The position numbers and the translations under genes were made by a program. From Bedellia somnulentella (Eukaryota > Arthropoda > Insecta > Lepidoptera > Bedelliidae), in contig OY755191.1 of assembly GCA_963576735.1 (NCBI GenBank), positions 11,871,608-11,935,607 of the forward strand: a stretch of 64,000 bases of DNA, read 5' to 3'. The notes under the pieces are model-generated. The model had not been told where the DNA came from. It was given only the letters and a program-made list of their open reading frames with translations, and made no database searches. Below, in pieces: positions 10,838 through 23,100 of the stretch. Position 1 is the first letter of the stretch; every line of letters begins with the position of its first letter.

Positions 10838-11131
10838 TTATCTTTTTACATTAACATTATTTACATGTATCACATATCGTCTAGTATTTCTCATTCTACC
10901 CGCCATTACACTATCAAACACCCATTTAGAACTTATTTGGTTTCTATCAACACCAATGACTAAGTCCACTGAATCATTTTCGACTAATTTTGCGCCACAG
11001 AGGGTTAGAAGTTTGGTGGCAGCTTGTCTATTTTCTGCGTTTGGCGAAATTTGTACTCGGATGCCACAAAATACGTCATATGCATATTCTGTGCGGATTT
11101 GACGTAATGCAGCTCGTTCTATGCGGGCTTT
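10838..11131 (-). CDS. MCPH1: MCPH1 last exon (BRCT3)
   Basis: Begins after ATTCCAG with KARIERAALRQIRTEYAYDV and ends at a TAA at 10838-10840 (98 codons with stop). It carries the third BRCT fold, with GIRVQISP, LLTLCGAKL and the core Trp in SSKWVFDSVMAGR. Confidence 0.9.
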   Translation of the reverse strand, partial: KARIERAALRQIRTEYAYDVFCGIRVQISPNAENRQAATKLLTLCGAKLVENDSVDLVIGVDRNQISSKWVFDSVMAGRMRNTRRYVIHVNNVNVKR

Positions 11132-14100
11132 CTGGAATGGAAAATATTTATTTTAGAAAATAATGTTATTTATTGGACGTTGCACATCAAATACAATTTT
11201 TTATAAATTACTTAGTGGGCATGAATGCTTCGCGATGCCAAATTGGAGCGACGTTTTGTTTACAGTTGTTCCCCATAGACTTACATGGAACATCTATATG
11301 TTTTTTAAAACCTGGCTTTGACCATCGTGCTAAATTTGTTTAGGTTACTTAACTAAAAGCGATCACTTCAAGACAAACTTTTAAAAATGAATTTATAAAC
11401 AATGTTTTAGATTTTGTGTGTTATTAAAGTCACTGAGCCGACATTGATAGGCGACACTACCCGGCGGCCTGTGTTGAAAGAATTATGTCCAAGCTATGTA
11501 TGAAAACTAGAACGCCAACAAAAAGTTGCCGACATATGCTGGCGGGCTCAGTGTGTATTGCGCTTAACTGAAACACGTAATTACAGTTCAGTTCCTACTG
11601 AGAAGCTGAAGCTAAAGCTAAGTAGGATGATTTGGCTGTAGTACATAACGGTGGCCAAGGTTGCAAGACTAACGACTACTACTGTGATAGAAATCGGGAG
11701 CGACAGCTCAACATGCCGTCGTAATAATGGAATAACTTAAATATTTGAACAATCAGAACTATTAAGCCTACAATGTCTTAGTGAAATTTGGATACCTACC
11801 AAATAAATACATACATATACTCACGCCATTATTTCCCATTGAGGTAGACAGTGACTATTGGTCAGACACCTGCCTTTTTGAGCACACACTCTATTTAGTC
11901 CATCACTCTGTATTTTTTTTAAACGGACAACTTTTTGTCAATATATTGCAATAAAGAGATTTCTATTCTATTCTTTTGTATAAGTAGAATTCTGTCGCAA
12001 TTAAAAATAAACAAAAAAAATTGGGCGAAAGTTTTACGTGACAACGACTTTGAGTGGTAAAATAATTTTAATGTGAATATTCATTCGTACAGTAGGAAGA
12101 AGGATTAAATTATGTCTGTCTCTCTCGCTCTTAGGCGGCCTAACCATGCCCGAGTGGAAGGGACGCGTGCCTCTCACTCGCTCTCATTGTGAGCGCATAA
12201 CGTGAGCGGAGTGTAACGCAGTTTCTTTAAGTGTCACCCGGCAAACCAATTTATAAGACATTGTCACGTCAAAACAACCATATAAAAAGAAAATAATTAC
12301 CTGTGATACCTTCTTTAGATGTGGTATCTCATACCCAATCGGATGTATCCATTGGCCTGCATTCACCGAATCAATGACCCACAATGGAGCCAACACCCTA
12401 CATCCCCTAACAGCCCCTTCTAAGGCATTTAACGTCCTAACTTTATTTCTACCAGACCTCCCAATTTCGGTGTTACCAGTTTGAATATTTCTACCAGTGT
12501 TGCCATCATTTCTACCAATATTTTTCTTTGTACTGTTTAAAGTTAATGATTCTATTCCAGTGATCTCATTGAAAGCTGTTTTGTGTAAACCATCATCATC
12601 ATCGCAGCATGAGCCTAAGATGATGTGTGTAGTTTTCTTGTTCACGTGATTTTGAACTTTGCCGTTTAGTTTCTTGATTGCTTCGAATATGGTGCGTCGT
12701 TCTGCGTTTGACATGCCGGATAATACCTGAAAGTATGTAATAAAACCATTTTTATCATGTTTGTGTTTTCTACTTACTTAGCAATTTAGTAGGAAAGGAC
12801 TCGACTAAAAATATAGGAGATATGGGTTCAATGGATTTTGGGCGATGCGGTTGGAAACCCATCACCAATGATACTTTATTTCTATCACCTTGTCCATATG
12901 TTCCAAATGTGGCTGAGGAGTTTCTAGCTCTGAAGCTCTGGCTACCCATTTTTGGGATTTATGGCTGTGAGTTTATGAATATATGAATGTATATGTGTTC
13001 AAAACCAGAATAAGTCACATGGCTAAAAAAATACTTAATCATGTGCTATTGTATTCACATATTAGGTTGAGAATTTTGAATACCAGGTGTCATGTTACCT
13101 GGTTTTAAAATTACCAATGCCGTTTAAATAAAAAATGACATACATATACTCACGGCTATAAATCCCTAAAAGGGGTAGCCAGAGCTGAGAAATTAGAAAT
13201 TCCTCAGCCATTTTTGGAAGTTGAGTGGGGAAAAGACGGTAGAATAAAGGTTGTAGGTGATGGGTCTCCAACCGCATCGCCCAAAAATCCATTAAAAAGC
13301 CCCAAGTCCGTTAGTCGCCTCTTACGTACACCCACCAGAAGAAATAGGGTAGTGCTATTCTAACAGCTAAAAAAATGATTCACTCCATTTATCCTCATCC
13401 TTATAAAATAGAAATGTATACGATTTCTTGAATTACATAAAAAAACTTTTACAGTATATGGCCAGTCCTATAATATCAACATCATACATACATACATATA
13501 ATCACGGCTATTAATCCCTAGAAGGGGTAGCCAGAGCTATGGAATTAGAAATTACTCAGCCACTTTTCGGAAGTTGATAGGGGAAAAAGTAGTAAACTAA
13601 AGGTTGTTGGTGATGGGTCTCCAACCGCATCGCCGAAAATCCCTTAAAAGCTCCAATACCGTAAGTCGCCGCTGAAGCTACTTCTTTTTGTGAATAGTAG
13701 TCCTTAGTATATGTAAGTGAATAGGGATTGAAGAAACCTTAAACATGTGAAAAATGAAGATACCCGTGCAAAACTGGGGCGGTCCACTATATACATACAT
13801 ATACTCACGGCCTTAAATCCCAAAAAGAGGTAGCCAGAGCTAAGGAATTAGAAATTTCTCAGAGCCAGAAACTAAGCCACATTTGGAAGTTGATAGGGGG
13901 CAAGATGGTAGACATAAAGTATCGTTGTTTATGGGTCTCTAACCGCATCGCCCAAAAACCACTTGAAAAAAAGCCCCATACCCTTAGCCGCCTCTCACGA
14001 CACCAGTAGGAAAGAAAGGGGTAGTGATATTCTACGCCGTCACTACACGGCAATACGGCAGTCCACTATTATATGTATAATGAATATACATACATACATA

Positions 14101-17100
14101 TGCTCACGGCTATGAATCCCTTGAAGGGGTAGCCAGAGCTAGGGAATTAGAAATTCCGCAGCCACTTTTGGAAGTTGCGTGGGGAAAAGATGGTGGAATA
14201 AAGGTTGTTGGTGATGGGTCTCCAACCGCATCGCCCAAAAATCCCTTAAAAGCCCCAATACCGTTAGTCGCCTCTTACGTACACCCACCGGAAGAAATGG
14301 GGAAGTGTTATTCTAAGCCGACACTACACAGCAAATAATGAATATATGAGTTAAAACTTACAATCCGAGGTTTACCCAGCGTAGAAACAGTAGCAGGTTT
14401 GCTGATATTTCCATTGGCTAGCTTTCGAGCCATCCTCTCAGCTCGAGCCAAGTCGCGGCGCTCTTTTTGAGTCATCTTGCTTGGAGGCTTCATGGGACGG
14501 TTTTCTGAAAAGAAAGTGCGTAAGAGGTGTGGTAAAACATTGTAAGGAACATCACATGGCTGATTTATACTTCGTCTAACCATTGTGTGTTTCTATTAAA
14601 CTGCAAATTATTTTTAATCTTTTTGTTCATGAAAACCTCATGTGGGGATTATTACTAATAAATAAAGAATAAATAAAGGGAAAGCAAAATTCCGACACAG
14701 TATACCCGAGGTCGCGGGTTCGATTCCCGCCTGTGTCGGAATTTTTCTTTCCTTTATTTATTCTTTTTTTATTTGCAAATTATTTATTGATATTAAAACG
14801 ATGTAGCTGAGTCCCTCAAGACTCACAGACGTTTGACTTCAAGCCTTCTATCCCCTGGTAACTGGGTAACACTTATGTGTATATAACCTTAGTGTCATCA
14901 GGCTCCAATTTCACCAACGCGACAAGTGCTACAATTGTAAATTCATCAAGATCACTGTTACTATCACTAGCGTCACTACTACTCGCATGGAGAGCCATTT
15001 TGAAATACGCGTGTATCAACCACGAAATACTACAATTGTCACGCAAATCCGACATGTGCTTAATCGCATGTCAAGATTCTACGACAATTCTACAAATATG
15101 TCGACTAAAATAATAATTACTGTTTCACAACACAATTGTAGCAAAATGCCTGTCAAGTTTGTAAGCATTTCTATAGAAAATATTTCATAAAATTGTAATA
15201 TGTCACAATTTGCTTGACAATTGTAGCTCGACATATGTCGCTGACAATTGTAATCGTGGTGAAATTGGAGCCAGGTGTTCACAGCACCCACGTTTGATTT
15301 AGACAGTGAACTCACGTGATAGGGGACCTATGGCCAATTAGTACATAGTATACACTGCCACATGACTACAAGTACAACTTAGCCATGTAGGTTTCGTCAC
15401 AATTTTTTCCATGACCTTTCTTCGATGATCGGTCGTAGCTCAATGGCAATGTCTTCATGTCTGTCTGCATGGCACAGCAATTAATTAACCGACTTCAAAA
15501 AAAGGAGGTTCTCAGATCTTTCCGAATACGATTCAATGCGATATCAGTAGCTTTTTGTGAGCCGCAAAAATAACCGAGAATATAATTAAAATAAAGTTCA
15601 AACAAGTCCAAACTTCAATAGAGATGATGGTTGGCAATTACCACCTGCTTGGAACCCGATCATAAGCACAACTAAGGGAGGGAAGAACACTAGCAAGACT
15701 CCAGATAACATTAGCTCTTTTTGTACTATTAATATTAATAATTTTATAGTACTGTATAATGACAAATAACACCTCAGTCTTCCCGTGACCATGATAACTG
15801 AAAAGTTTTCGAAACGTCGGGCTTTAAAAATAATGTAATAACACGCGATTAAAATATCCGAAAAATCATGATTCAAAATCATGATGATCAATCAAAATTT
15901 AAAATGGTCCCAATCAACAAGACAACCCCGACTGATCCCCTTGTTACACAAATCAAACTTTGCAAGAAGAACAGGTTTGCCTTCTTCCATCTCCTTGTAC
16001 AACAAGGCAATCTCAAATGCAGGAATAAATAAGGGGGACAGTATTAAGGGCGTCCCACGAAAAAGTGAGAACCTTGAAACGGCATTTGGGCTTCCCCCTG
16101 CCGTTTCCTCACCTTTAATAGAACTCGTAAAACAAGCCATCTATTAGCAACTATGATAACTATAGATTATAGCGATATAGATGTAGATATAGCGCCATCT
16201 ACCAAAACAGTCTCGTACTACGTTGTACGATCGGCGCGGCGTATTGATATATATGTGTTAATTATGTTTCGCTAAGTGAATATTGTTATAAAAATAAAAC
16301 AAATACTTCAACAGTACAATAACTTTATTTCTACAAAACTTATTTCTTGATACCTTTGGAATATAGCAGGGGAACATGTCGAGAAGAATGTTGGTGTCGT
16401 GATGATACGTTTCACGTGACATAGTAAAAGGGGTTTATGTTATTCTTAACCGACACAACAAAGTGTACGTGGATGGCAGTAGAAATGAAGTAACGTGTAA
16501 TTATATAATAATAATATCTCGACGTCAAAAATCCACACTTGAACAAAAAATCGACTCAAATTATAGAACAGGAGTAGGCATTTTTTTCATGAATACTTAC
16601 TACTGATTCAACATAAGTAAATTATAAAACCCAAATAATTTTCATAAAAATTATCATTTTATTGAGATGGTGCAGAAAGCAAAAGGCAATTCTTAAGGTT
16701 CTTTTCAATATTAAAAACTAAGTTATGACTAGGTATTTGTAGGCACAGATTCATGAATACCTGTTTGTAGTTTCTTGTTTGAAGGAGGCTATAAATGTGC
16801 GTCTTTTGTACTTGTTCATTTAATTAATTAGAGGTTTGTTCAAAAGTTTTCTTGATTATCTAAATTCACATTTCCCGAAATTTTACGGCTGAAAATATAC
16901 TTCAACTCATATAAAATAGTTTTTACGCCAAATTGTGCAAGATAGCTATATTAAATAACTTATCCACCGCGACTAAATACCTTAAATAATAAAAGAGACA
17001 GAATTTCGGAATATACCGGACTTAAAAGGGTTATTTATTGTTAAATTAACAGTCTGTTAATATCAGTGCTAATCTTTAATATATTCGAGCACATGCATCG

Positions 17101-20100
17101 TTCGTTTTACTGTGTTGAAAAAGCATGGCATGGTGATGGTGCTGTTAATCTTTAAATTAATATACTTTTACGTTTTTTTTAAATACAAAAGTAAAGGTGC
17201 GTTTAAGAGCACTATTATCACAGTTGATGAGCCTAGTTCAGGTGCATTAGATACAGTAGCCGTGTTCTCCAATGATTTCTCCCTGTCGGTATTGTGGGAC
17301 GAAAATACACTTTCTTCCATCATCACAGTTGAACTGAAATTAATTCATAATATATAAGTATAGGCTCAATTGGGTATGATAACTTTTTCACAATTTATTA
17401 CAAAATACAAAGTTCAATGAAAGACTAAAAATTTATAAATATCAGCTCCTGGTCTATTTTACTTACTCTGTTAATTGAACTTGGCGAGATGATTGAGGTT
17501 CCTGATTTATTGCATATTTCTCATCCCCTTGTAAAGCAATACGTTTTTGGGGCCTAAATCAGAATTAATGAATTAATACAATGGATCAAAATAATTGATC
17601 GAAGAACGGTTCGAATACATATATTAAGATAATTATATATTTTTTCTTAAAAAGTAGAAATATGACTAAAGTGGAGAAGTGTAATACTCATCATATAAAT
17701 AAAAAAAAACACCCAGATTTGAAAGAAAAGTTAGAAGGTAAGATTATTCACGGAACATAGCTATAGGGTAAAACGTAACAAGCATATTTACAAAACAGAA
17801 TAAATAGCAGCAGGTATTTTTAATAATGCATTCATCGTGATCCGAAGGAGAAAATAAAAGAATACTTATTTTACGAATAAAAAACAAACTAAAATACTGT
17901 CGCAAGGTTGAGGATCGAACTCTGTACCTTCATAACTGAGCGTGAAACGTTTAACGCGTTACACCACTTCGATCTTAGAGCTAAGAGTCGAAATTGACGA
18001 TTATATTAGGATTGCGAACGAACAATATAATATATGGCAAAACTTTTCGACTATGTTCCGTGCAATATATAAAATATGCCTAAAGTGTTTTATTGGTAGA
18101 AAAATTTGTACTTACAATTTTGCATTCATTATCTGAGCCCTCTGTTTAGCGAACCTTTTTTTAATATTTTTTCCCTTTTAGGGATTTATAGCCGTGAGTA
18201 TGTATGTTGTTCAAAATTTTTTTGTTTAATTGGAAATTTTCTGCACATGTTTGTTTCCTTTATTTAATTTTCCGACGTTATTATAAGGTAAACAATATTT
18301 TTAATCTTACTAAAAAGATATGTAAAAACATCACATAAATTTAAAGCAAAAAGATAATAATTGTTTCAGCTGGATTTACAGAACATTAGGATAAAACGAG
18401 CGTATTCACAAAACAGAATTATGCGCAGTATTTTTAATCATGCATTTATCATCATAACCGAAACAAAATAATTTTACGAGGAAAGAAATAAACAAAAAGC
18501 ATGTCCCGGATAGAAGATTTGAACTCACGCCCACATCTACAGCGCATGGCCCCTAATGCGTTGGACCATTTCGTACTATCTAAACAGGGTGAAATTAACG
18601 ATAATATTACGATTGTTATCAAACTTATAATGTAAAGCAAAACAAGCGACTATGTTGCGCACAACCAAAATAAATTATCTAAAAAGCGCGGGAAGCGGCA
18701 AGCAGCTCTATTACAGAAAAATTCGACACAAGCTCTGCGCATGAAGGCTAACAGCCATCTGCCGCCCCGTTCTCCGCACAGGGACCCGCTCCAGATTGAC
18801 ATTGAAATTTAGGGTTTTTGCTTTATAACTCCATAATTAGGATGAAAAGACTAAAAATTATTCATACAGATGATAGACTACTCAGTTGTCTACGCAAATA
18901 TTACGTAATCGATAACATATATGCAGTATTCTGACAGCAATATCAGACTTTACGATAAAAAAGCCCCCCACAAATTATTTTTTTTCTTAGTCGATTATTA
19001 TTGAAAACGAATGAGAACCATCATTATTAAAGAAAAGATATTGAACTTGAACATATATTTTATTTAGAGTGTGATTGTTTCATTGAGCGGATTTTATTGA
19101 GTTTGAAAACTACCAAAATCAGTGAAATTTTCGAGGGAGGCCCTTAAGGAAATAAAATGTAAAATTGTAAATTGGCTCCGGGAACTAGATTACGATTCCA
19201 CTGAAAACATTATATATGGTTGATTTCTAGTATTAAACTGATACGGCTTTTCCATATATACACAATACACATACATATACAAACACATAACACATACATT
19301 CATTTATGTTTTACAAACATTTTATATTATATTATATTTATTATTATTTAGCATTGATACTCATTTAACCTTTTCATATTTACTAACATAGTTATAAGTT
19401 TTGTACTAACAATCATGTTCAATTTTATATTAATCTCTCCACTATTATTAATACTATTTCTAATTCATTTCTGATTGATTCAATTTACTACATTTTAATT
19501 TGTTATTACTTGGTTTCCTAAGTCACAGGCTTAGCCTTTTTAGGAACCCCTGTGTAATTGTTTTCATAATTAACTCAAAACATGTGTGTCAAAGAGTGAA
19601 ATCAGATAATAGTTATTATTCCATTTCATGTTAACTATGTTCCAACTTATTGTTATTATTTCTTTGTGTCACAATAAACGTTTATTTTTTTTTTTTTTTT
19701 TTTTTTTTATCAATAGTTGTTTCAATTATAATGTGCAATCGTGAAAATCTTAGAAAATACTAAAATAAAGTTAAGTTTAAATTTAAAATTCTGTTCCGAA
19801 ATACTACAAACTGACTTCTTTCTTTCTTTACCAATGCTTTCTACAACGAAACACTTAACGGATGAGCCTCACTCTTGACCAATTTTTGTAGTTAATAAAA
19901 CTGTCTAGTAATTTAAGACTATATTTCCGTCAAGTTTGTGCTGTAAAATGCTCTGACTACACACAAATTTAGTTCCAATACAAAACTAACAACTCTCTTC
20001 TCTCTCCTTTCACCTGTGGGAGCGCCGCAATCAATAAATCATAGAAATCATAAAAATTTAGCTATACTTTGTGTAAAACTATCTTATTTGGCTGTTGGAA

Positions 20101-23100
20101 GTAGTTTTTCAGATATATTTTGTACAGATATCATGAAACAAAATCAAGTTTCTCTTTGTTCTCACCGGGTTGGGTAAATTATTATTTATTATTGTAATTT
20201 TGACATTTTATAAAGTTGTATCATGCAGAGCGACAGTTCCACTATCTCAGGGCGCAAAATCTACTTTTCGTTACACTGGAAAAAATATCTCAAAATTGAT
20301 AGAAATGTCGCATAAAAATTTGGCGCACGACACCGACGCTAAGCACAGTCAATTCAAAATGAAATTTGGAATGGTTCTGTTCGAATGAATGATTGGTTTC
20401 TTTGTTTTTCTGTTTTAAATATATTCATTTCTCTTACTACAAATTTATATCAATAGAAAATTTGCCTTATTAATTAAAAAAAAGTTTAAATTCAATAGAA
20501 GAGTCACCAAGAAATTTCGACACGGATCCGTGACACCAAATACGAAAGGTACCTTTTTTAAGCTAATGGAAAATTAACACCTAAATTAAAATACGTGTAA
20601 AATGAACCATTGTACCTTTTTCTTCTTCACTCAAGAGAGTCTCATCTGCCCCCTCTTTATAGGTGAACAGTTTTCTTCTGGATTTCTTAGTGGGCACTTC
20701 TTGATTAGTCACGTGACTCTTTGGGGGTACGGTCACGTGACGAGCGGAGGGGAGGGGTTCTGTGCTTGAGGTTGATGTGTCTGAAATTATTAAATTAGAG
20801 AATTATGTTAGTTATAATTATTATTAACCATTTATGTCCCACTGCTGGGCAAAGACCTCTCTCCCCTTTTTCCACTCCAGACGGTCTTAGCGGTCTCCCA
20901 CCATTTCTTGTCCCAGAGACCTAACTCGTCACTCCATCTTTTCCTTGGTCGGCCACGTTTTCTCTTTACACCGGGAGTGCATTGCGTGGCTTTTTTGGCC
21001 CATCGGTTAGTAAGAATATAGTTAGAAATTAGTTAGTAAGAATATAGTTAAAAAATAATTTAATAAAATCCGTGTTAAAATATTCTCAACCACACCACAG
21101 ACTTTAACAATAAATAAAAGAATAGTATGACTGTGTGTGTTTTTTTTAAATATTGTAGATAAAGCATCATTCACTTCATACATACTAAGTGTGCGATATT
21201 TTATACTCCTTCGTTTCCGCATTTTTCCGGAAAAGGAGTAAATAGATTTTGCTTCAGATTACGAATATTCATGGATTTTCCAAAAGTGGCTGGGGAATTT
21301 CTAATTCCTTAGCTCTGGCTACCCCTTTTAGGGATTTATAGCCGTGAGTATATGTATGTATGTATGTATGCATTCTTTCTTCGTTACTCCATTTTTTAGA
21401 CATAGGTTGTAGACGTCTATAACGCACATATAATGTATATGAGCGGACTCACTCGTATAATCTTAACTGCTTAGGTGATCGGAACAATCTCCACCCATCC
21501 TAAGCTTTACAATCTTTTGCCCACTGAACTTCTAATTTCCAAAGGGCTATAATGGGATTTATAGCCGTAAGTGAGTATATCGTAAAAATAATAAAATAAT
21601 CATTTATTTCAAAGTAAAAAGATTGCCATGTAGTGTCGGCTTAGAATAACACTACCCCATTTCTACCCGTGGGTGGTCGTAAGAGACGACTAAGGGTATA
21701 GGGGGCTTTTTAAGTGATTTTTGGGCGATGTGGTTGGAGACCCGTCACCAAAAACATTTATTATAACCATCTTTTCCCAATTAACTCCCAAAAGTGGCTG
21801 AGGAATTGTTCATTCCAAAGCTCTGGCTACCCAGTTAAGGGATTTATAGCCGTGAGTATATGTATGTATGTAAAATATCTTTGTTTTTTTGAACGTCACA
21901 TCGCAACTTAATACTAAGTTTACTTCAGTTTCGGAAGGTATTTGTTGAGAGAAGAACCCGTAAGAAAATCTTCAACACACATATTTTTTACTTCCATTCG
22001 TGTCAGCCCGGAAACATCCTACACAGAGCCCCGACGACACCAAGCCATTTTATCATTAATATAATCCTTAACATTGTAATAGGCTTTCGAACTAAAATTT
22101 CTTTTAACTACTGCTTTGAATTTGATTTCTGATAAATTTAAAAATGTCCTCAGGTATTTTATTATACATTTTTACGCATAACCCCATGAAAGATGCGTTT
22201 TACTTTTGAAAATCTGTATTTTGGTATTGAAATTTTGTTATTGTCTCTCAGATTTCGAATATGTCTGTCACTATTTTTCACAAAAGAGGCCTGATTTTTT
22301 CATCATTCATTGATTTTTTCGAACTCTCATACAGGCCATTAAATACAGATTGTCGTAATTGTTACAACTTACAAGTACTCACTCTTATTTAATATATGAT
22401 AAATCACTAAATACAATATATTTTGAAAACATATACTCAATTCAATACTATAGGTATGTGACGTAGCCAGGGGGGGGGGGGCAGGGGAGGGCAGCTGCCC
22501 CCCTGGATATCGTATACCTCTCTACTCTCTATTGTTATTGATTAAAAGTTTTATTTTGCAGTACAATATATTTACATTATTTTGAAAATGACCAGTACTT
22601 TCGTCGATTCCCTTAGGTTAAATAGCCGACCCCGACTAAGAAACGGGAAAAGGCTAGGAAGAATTAAAAAAAATGATTTGTGCTCCCCTAGCCCAGAACC
22701 TGGGTACGTCCATGGGTATATACGCTTACCTTTAGAAGTATCAAGTGAGGTGTCATTCTCATGCTCACTCGACAACCGAAGTCTTGGCTTCCTCGGATCC
22801 TTCCTAAGCTCTTCAGACAGTGCTAGAGTTGCATTCTCTCTTTCATGGGCTTTCTGGAAATATTAATAAGAAATAACAGTTAATATGTAGAGCCAATGTT
22901 GATGGTAATGTCGGTGGAGTAAAACCACGGAGGATGTATTTAGATATGAAGATAGGCATTCTAAATGTAAAGAATAAACTAGTGTGTAGTTTCGGCTTAG
23001 AATAGAACTACCCTATTTCTTCCGGTGGGTGTACGTAAGAGGCGACTAACGGTATTAGGGCTTTTAAGGGATTTTTGGGCGATGCGGTTGGAGACCCATC

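Noticed and set aside
10778..11102. Two plus-strand frames of 61 and 96 codons
   Set aside because: They are antisense shadows of the last MCPH1 exon.
12184..12300. Extension of the BRCT2 frame beyond the exon
   Set aside because: A GT donor at 12300 and the loss of BRCT similarity show this is read-through into the intron.
13137..14332. CRISPR-like array of regularly spaced repeats
   Set aside because: The units are about 250-bp diverged SINE copies with unequal gaps in a eukaryotic intron.
7219..15515. GAGAACCTCCTTTTTTGAAG at 7222 and its inverse at 15490
   Set aside because: A common short lepidopteran repeat end in two distant places. The interval between them is not one element.
15881..16147. 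Overlapping frames on both strands, weakly LINE-like
   Set aside because: The SLYNKAI match is too short and no catalytic motif is present.
17112..17357. 81-codon frame with a hydrophobic start
   Set aside because: Starts at TTG, and there is no conserved motif. Composition is ordinary intron.
20170..20388. Short frame with a hydrophobic, signal-peptide-like start
   Set aside because: The first codon is TTG, there is no ATG, and it lies antisense in an MCPH1 intron with AT-rich composition. Chance is the better reading.
22470..22485. Poly-G run followed by GCAGCTGCCCCCC
   Set aside because: Looks like a decayed interspersed repeat with a simple G run. No border or second copy could be defined.
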